NCBI GenBank assembly: GCA_028023455.1
Contig: JAQFVV010006221.1
Span: 7,917,011 to 7,981,010, forward strand
From: Epiperipatus broadwayi
Lineage: Eukaryota; Onychophora; Udeonychophora; Euonychophora; Peripatidae
Length of the DNA: 64,000 nt
Reading direction: 5' to 3'
Part shown: piece after piece, positions 58,511-64,000 of the stretch
Position numbering within the stretch: position 1 is the first letter of the stretch
How the letters are laid out: each line of letters starts with the position of its first letter
The notes under the pieces: generated by a model
Told to the model about the DNA's origin: nothing
Database searches by the model: none
What the model saw: the letters and a program-made list of their open reading frames with translations, nothing else
Made by a program: the position numbers and the translations under genes

Positions 58511-59838
58511 CATATTCTATAGTCATATAGATCTGAACCAAACTGATCAGTATCTTTATATTTTGGAATAGCCATTGTCACCATTATTCCATTTCTGCCT
58601 TTCTGTGAAGTTAATAAATTTTAAAATAAATTGTCTTATATACTGTATGTGTTGTTGTTTTTAAAAATTTATTATTTTGTAATAACTTTGTTTTTAATAT
58701 TGGTAATAGTAAGTCTAGTATTTTTATTATCGATAATGCTAGTAACATTGGCCTTTCCCCCCACTGCCTCCTAATCATTAAAATTATAGCCATATTCTTA
58801 TGCCCTTAAAAGAGTGATAAAAAATTGTAGATATATAGTTATATGTGAAGCCAGGAAAGAATAAAAAGTGAAATGTCAATTAATTTTTTTTCTTTTAGAA
58901 AAACTACAAATTATTTAAATATAAGAAAATTCTTTCACTAAGGTGATGCATTTAAATGATTTTGAGTCAGAAATGTTTTTCTCTAATTGGATGACATTTC
59001 ACTAGTACAGAGTTCACTAATTTTCTTTTTACAAATTATTGGAGTTAGAATTATATGTTTGAAACTTAACTAAAAATCAAAATAACATTCAATTCTCATT
59101 CAAAAATTAACAGGACTAATCTGAATTTTAAATTTTTTATTCATTACGAGAGCAAAAGTTTAGATAGAGCGAACTTTGAAATGATTTGGGTAACATTTAC
59201 TTCTTGTTCTGAAGTCAGTTCTAAAAGCATCATACAACATTTTAAATTGTAATTTTTTTTTTTTATTACAAAGGGAAATTTTATTTTATAATACAAATGG
59301 AGCTTCACAATTTAAAATACTGAGTAAGATTTTAAATTTTTTTATTGTGTTTAAATTATATCAACTACAATCAAGCCTTTTAACTTTCTAAGAGAATTTT
59401 CAACTAGCAGTGAAAGTAAAAATGAAATCAAGAATGAATTGCAAAAGAAATGGATTGGAGTAAATAATTCAGCAACGCTAATTGCTATTGGAATAGTTTT
59501 TATTTAGAGTGCAGTTCAGTTAACATTTACAATATTTAAATGTGTAGACGTTTACATACGACATATATACACACAATATGTGCTAGTGTTTAAATATTTG
59601 ACAAATATGGCCCAAAATTGGGTATAATTATTTCATTATTCGTCTCATTATATATTAAAATGTGATATGTATGTGCATGCTTAAATGCACATACATATAT
59701 AGGTATAAATTATTAATGAAAATAAGTAATAAGTTTAAGTAAATTAAATAATTTTAAAAGACCGATTCCTTTAAAATAGGAAACAAAAGTTAGTTATAAT
59801 TTTAAAGATTAGAAAGAAGATTATTTTCTAAATGTAAA
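58511..59838. other. AT-rich region, nothing recognised
   Basis: No genes or elements recognised. ORF 58611-58793 (minus) is low complexity. Confidence 0.5.
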
Positions 59839-59850
59839 AACATGAGATAA

Positions 59851-59953
59851 GTCAAGCATTGGTGGTCGAGAGGTCAGCGTCAGCTGCTTTACAAGCAGTT
59901 GTCCCGGGTTAGCGGGTTCGCTTCCTAGCTGATGCTATGAGACATGGGAAAAC
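59851..59953 (+). mobile_element. tRNA-derived mini-SINE with 12-bp duplication
   Basis: A 103 bp insertion between copies of AACATGAGATAA (59839-59850, 59954-59965). It contains an acceptor-like GCATTGG/CTGATGC pair, box A TGGTCGAGAGG, an anticodon-arm-like CTGC-TTTACAA-GCAG hairpin, and box B GGTTCGCTTCC, then a short GAGACATGGGAAAAC tail. It is little more than a tRNA-like head plus tail. Confidence 0.8.
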
Positions 59954-60009
59954 AACATGAGATAAACTATAAGCTTAAAAATAACTCATTAATTGAAGTT
60001 AGAGAGATG

Positions 60010-60240
60010 ATGATGTAAATTCTTGTATCCAGCATGAAGCAATGAAAGGAATAATCACCCGAGCAGATGGACAGAAGTATGAGCCAATCAACTTCAGGGA
60101 TTGGAATACTGAATGATCTCAGTGCAAATCGGATCAAAAAAAGAACACTGGATTCTTGGATCTTGACCTGTGCACATGGCTGGTGCAGAATGTCACCCAT
60201 ATGCACAGGTACTTCAAGTGCAGAGAGCTGGCCTCTGAAT
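60010..60240 (+). other. GC-richer, coding-like island of unknown origin
   Basis: More GC-rich than its neighbours. One plus frame (60067-60258) encodes MDRSMSQSTSG and onward. Another has a protein-like stretch EAMKGIITRADGQKYEPINF, a stop, and then an open stretch rich in Cys/His (QNVTHMHRYFKCRELASEC) to about 60275. It abuts a possible LTR. Possibly a decayed retroelement ORF or an old exon; no family is recognised. Confidence 0.3.
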
Positions 60241-60241
60241 G

Positions 60242-60496
60242 TGTTAACAGCCAGCTAGAACTCTTACAGGTCACATTGATTTATAATATGATTTATGTAC
60301 GCCTATGGGCTTAGGTATATTTATAATGTATATAGATGTATATATAAATTGCAACGTATTTAGACATGGCTAAGAATATTTATTATTAAATTGCATTTAA
60401 TCTAAACCTAATAGAGTTGTGTAATTACTGGGGATTGATTATCATTAAATAAGTCTGGAATGATTAAGTCAACAGACAAGGTGTTCAACAGTATCA
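60242..60496 (+). mobile_element. Possible solo/5' LTR
   Basis: A TG...CA-bounded 255 bp segment (TGTTAACAG to AACAGTATCA) with a TATATATAAA box near 60340, immediately followed by a primer-binding-site-like sequence. No partner LTR or internal genes are visible, so the call is tentative. Confidence 0.35.
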
Positions 60497-60498
60497 AT

Positions 60499-60513
60499 TG
60501 GCGCAGTCGACAG
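60499..60513 (+). promoter_or_regulatory. Primer-binding-site-like sequence
   Basis: TGGCGCAGTCGACAG begins with TGG, the complement of a tRNA CCA end, and resembles the TGGCGCAGTCG-type sites of Ty3-like retrotransposons. It lies two bases after the CA end of the candidate LTR. Confidence 0.4.
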
Positions 60514-60570
60514 AATGTGTAAATAAAGACCAAACTAAAACACATTTATAATCTTTGAAAAACGAAAACA

Positions 60571-60665
60571 TTTTTTTACAGTGAATATTAGATAATATTC
60601 TGATCAGGAGAAGGTTGTTAGTCAAAATGCTGGTTTATTATCTAATATTCACTTTAAAAAAAATA
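60571..60665. mobile_element. Small foldback element
   Basis: Arms TGAATATTAGATAATA (60580-60595) and its inverse (about 60636-60652) flank a ~40 nt loop. T- and A-runs lie outside. Probably a MITE-like hairpin. Confidence 0.55.
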
Positions 60666-62346
60666 AACAAAAAAGATTGTAAATATGTATAATTCGGGCT
60701 TTATTTACACATATGTTTGTACCCGCATTATAATATAAGTGCATAATTTTTTCCATGTTCAAAATGTTTTCTCTTACTATTCATCACTGGACTAATACAA
60801 ATGTGAAATCTCATCGTTGAACTAATATGTAAGTACCATTAAAATTTATAATTAATTTGATTTTTTAAAAAAAAAAAATTTTGTTTAGGGGTTTGTGAGA
60901 AGTTTGAAAACTGCAAGTCTCTCTATGAACCTTGGGTTCTAGAGTATGCCATTTCAGCATTGTATTAAAACATATAGGTCTATAATTTTTATAATAAAAA
61001 ACTTGTTTTTTTTTTTTTGGGGGGGGGGTAATTGGTTTTTTTTATTATTGATCATTAATATTAAATAAATAAGTAATCAAGTGGTTTTATGACTGATACT
61101 ACTGCCCTAAACCTTGCAATATTTACTGGACAACAGTGATATAGATTGATAGTAGTGACCCAATTATAACCACAACCAAACAAAACATTTGAAATCTGCC
61201 TTACGATTTTATTATTCAAATTGCATAAACAGGTATAACAGAACAAATAAGTGCAAGAAAATGGTTATCTCAGTTCAGAACATACATTATGTTGTTGAGA
61301 AGAATTAATACATACAAACAGGTATTTAAGCTATTTGCTCAATTAATGCAAATAACTTTGATCCAGCCATTGTATACATATTGAAACTATATGGGAAAGT
61401 CAGTTTGCAACATGGTGTGGAGAAAGCCAGTTGAGACATAAGTCAATAATGTAGAGAAAATATGACTGAGACAGTTGAGGTCGATATTGCAGATAAAATG
61501 CGACTGTCTCTCACTTGACTTTCAATTCACTACACATAAAAGTTTTTATATTTCTACATAAGCTAAAACTATTCTATACTTTTAACAATAGATTCACATT
61601 TATTAAAATAATGAATAAATTTCTCAGGATTATTCAATAATATGTGTACTCTTAGTCTTATTCTACTTTATTAATAAAAATCTTTGCAAATGTTTCTTAC
61701 TATAGGAACTAATTAAGAGTAACTCAATCTGTGTTTTAAAACTAAGGCTAGCAATTCTAAATACAAAGTTGATTAACGATTTATCTCAGGGTTTTATAAA
61801 GTAAGAACATAAATGCATGGATATAATGTGTGGATATGACATTATAAAAGTGATTTTACGTGCATCATCTAACCCAATAGTTTTAATATTTAAGATAGTA
61901 TTAATACAATGTTGATGGACTTAATCCAAATACATTTTATATGTAATTCAATATCTCAAATATATTCTTTTATATCATGAATATGCCGTGACAATGTTTC
62001 TTTAGTAACAACAAAAGAGAAATATTAAAAATTAATAATTACTTCATACTTTGGATATGAAAAGTGTGTTAACAGACAGTGTTGTGAAGACACTAACATT
62101 AAATAAGAATAGGGTGTTTATTATTTTTAAAAAAATCCTCAATTCAAGTACTGGAGGATAATGATCATCATCATAATGATCAATGATAAATTCTCAGTGT
62201 GGTTTTTAATTAGTTTGTTTCACTAACTAATCATTTATTAATCAATCTCACTTAATAATGTTGGAGAAGTTTTCAGTCTTTTAAGAAAAGCAAATGCAAT
62301 CATTGCTTAGTATACCTAGATGTTATTTACCACATTGGGCTTAAAT
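60666..62346. other. AT-rich region, nothing recognised
   Basis: Contains a T13-G9 homopolymer junction at 61007-61028. ORFs such as 61061-61246 show no domains. Confidence 0.5.
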
Positions 62347-62788
62347 AACATTTGTCTAAATCGCATGTTGTTATTAAATTAGTAATAATTGAAAGGTTGC
62401 TAGTCTTTCACATGTGCTGTCAGTTGTTTCTCAGACAGCCAATCAGATTTTTAAACAGCTGTCTTAAGAACGATCAGGCCTTGACACACGACAGAGATTC
62501 TGATAAGAAAAGGATGATACCACCTTCTCTTTACTTAACTTTTTATATATATATAAACCAGTCTTAAGCATCTTGGCCTGAAGGCTTGAAGATATAAACA
62601 TATTCATTTACTACTCACTGAGTTTTTAATTTACGATATTACAGCACGAAATCTTAGATTTACTACACCACAATTTTCTAGTTGTTAATATAATTTATCA
62701 GTAACGTATGTAAATAACATTTGACTAAATCACATGTTATTAAATTAGTAATAATTGAAAGGTTGCTAGTCTTTCACATGTGCCATTA
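62347..62788. repeat. Direct repeat pair, ~80 bp, 360 bp apart
   Basis: 62347-62422 and 62706-62788 share AATAACATTTG, CTAAATC, CATGTTATTAAATTAGTAAT and GGTTGCTAGTCTTTCACATG. The first copy is followed by a CCAAT-box-like CAGCCAATCAGA (about 62437) and, ~95 bp later, TATATATATAAACC. It could be a partial tandem unit or a decayed LTR-like structure. Confidence 0.55.
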
Positions 62789-64000
62789 TCTCAAGATCCT
62801 TTACTAGATTCATTTATAGGCTTAAACATTAGGAGTACTACTCTATTAACAAAATATAATGATCATTATGATGCCAGATTTAGTACTATATAACATGTAA
62901 CATATTAATACTAACATATAAGAATAATGCATAAAATATTCCTTACAGATCTACTCATCTAAATAAGGATGATTAACTTCATTTAACTATGAAGTTGAAA
63001 CTTAAGAACACATAAAACATAATAATTGCAATGTAGCACAGTTTTATATAAGTTTGATAGTTACTTATATTTATCCAATCTAAATTTAAAGTAAATCACA
63101 ATTAATCCTATGCAATATCAGCATTTATAATATTAAATAAAAATATTTGTACATGAGCATAGTAATATTTGAGAAAACTTTATTACATTAATAACAACCA
63201 TATTATTAACTAATTAAGAAAGAAGCAATTATGAGAAAGTGCATTAAATAATCCATCAGTTTATTGCACAATTAATTTTATTTTTGTAATATAATCCTTT
63301 CTGGACACAGCATAAATTCCATTTATCATACTTGTTGATTCAAGGTAAGTTACATTCAACACAATATGTTTTAAGATGGCTTATCACGTGGACGTTTATC
63401 ATATTTAATATTTGCTTTGATAATCCACAATTCAGGAGTGGCATTTAAATATTTAGTTTCATAATCCATTATCCATTGAATGGTATTAAAGTATTTAACA
63501 TTGATAATTCATAATGAATTTCTTTAAGCACTGGATACAAATTCATGTTATGAACATATGTAATATTATTCAAAGGATTAGCAATCATTACTTCTTTAAT
63601 TTGAGACATATAATTAATCTAGTCATTTATAAATCTTTAATCCATGATGCTAGTAATTCTGATTGTATCTCCGATAAAGCAAATAGTTTATCATCCATAA
63701 CAAAACAATGTTCATTACTTTTTGAATCAAAGTTCATTTGTCTAAGTGACAAGTTTATGGAGGCATATTTGAGTTGAAAAATTATGGTTTAAAGTTTTTC
63801 CTTGCATAATTAAAGATGAGGTAAATTTACACTATTGAGACTTAATGTTCACATTTTCTTCAAGTAAAAAGAAAATTATTTTACAATATTTTGAAAATAA
63901 ACATCAGTTACTTATTCAAAGTTAATAAATATAATTTTCCAATTATATCTTCTCTTTAATATTATTTCCAATTGAAGAAGGCCAGTGATTTTTGTTGAAG
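62789..64000. other. AT-rich region, nothing recognised
   Basis: Only chance ORFs (for example 63514-63777). No element termini seen up to the window end. Confidence 0.5.

Noticed and set aside
59851-59953. Functional tRNA gene
   Set aside because: A box and B box are present, but the T stem is mismatched in this copy. It is flanked by a 12-bp duplication and has an A-rich tail and related copies, all SINE features.
61007-61028. T13-G9 tract as a G-quadruplex or origin
   Set aside because: A lone homopolymer run in AT-rich DNA. It may even be an assembly or sequencing artefact.

Overview
The window looks like a piece of an animal (invertebrate-type) nuclear genome. It is about three-quarters A+T by eye, has no dense gene array, and is full of decayed mobile elements: several LINE families (a Tx1/L1-like element, RTE-like, Jockey/CR1-like), Penelope-like elements (PLEs), hAT and Merlin DNA-transposon remnants, tRNA-derived SINEs, foldback elements and many copies of a ~454-nt repeat. 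I cannot assign a phylum. Nearly all open reading frames over 60 codons are chance ORFs or broken transposon genes. The only host-gene candidate is a promoter-like segment with a short first exon near 43.4-43.6 kb.

Layout. Positions 1-11.6 kb and about 16.1-25.6 kb are two diverged copies of one duplicated block. Comparing them gives clean empty-site evidence for several insertions: a 6.9 kb hAT-type element carrying a dead LINE (875-7741), a TIR element (9818-10890), a hammerhead repeat (16214-16412) and a second hammerhead family (22487-22925). From 23 to 31 kb lie hammerhead repeats, a Merlin remnant, a mini-SINE and an RTE remnant. 31.1-34.4 kb is a huge inverted pair of Penelope-like elements. 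34.5-40.1 kb has LINE, foldback and PLE remnants. 40.1-49 kb is mostly featureless apart from the candidate exon, two hammerhead-repeat insertions and a LINE fragment. 49-58.5 kb holds the largest hammerhead-repeat insertions. 58.6-64 kb has a mini-SINE, a possible LTR with a primer-binding site, a foldback and otherwise unassigned AT-rich DNA.

Main discovery candidate. Three unrelated repeat families (here A, B and D) carry type I hammerhead ribozyme motifs. Each has the conserved core, a stem I that pairs on both sides, and a minimal or palindromic stem III (ACTAGT, ATACGTAT, ACCATGGT) that suggests dimeric ribozymes. Insertions of A, B, D and a fourth foldback family C, which has no visible ribozyme, are flanked by target-site duplications of 13 bp or very near it. 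Most are divergent head-to-head dimers, with one arm ending in an extra extension that the other lacks. This resembles metazoan retrozymes and Penelope pLTRs, and PLE remnants in the same window are plausible helpers. The ribozyme inference rests on manual folding; activity is not shown.
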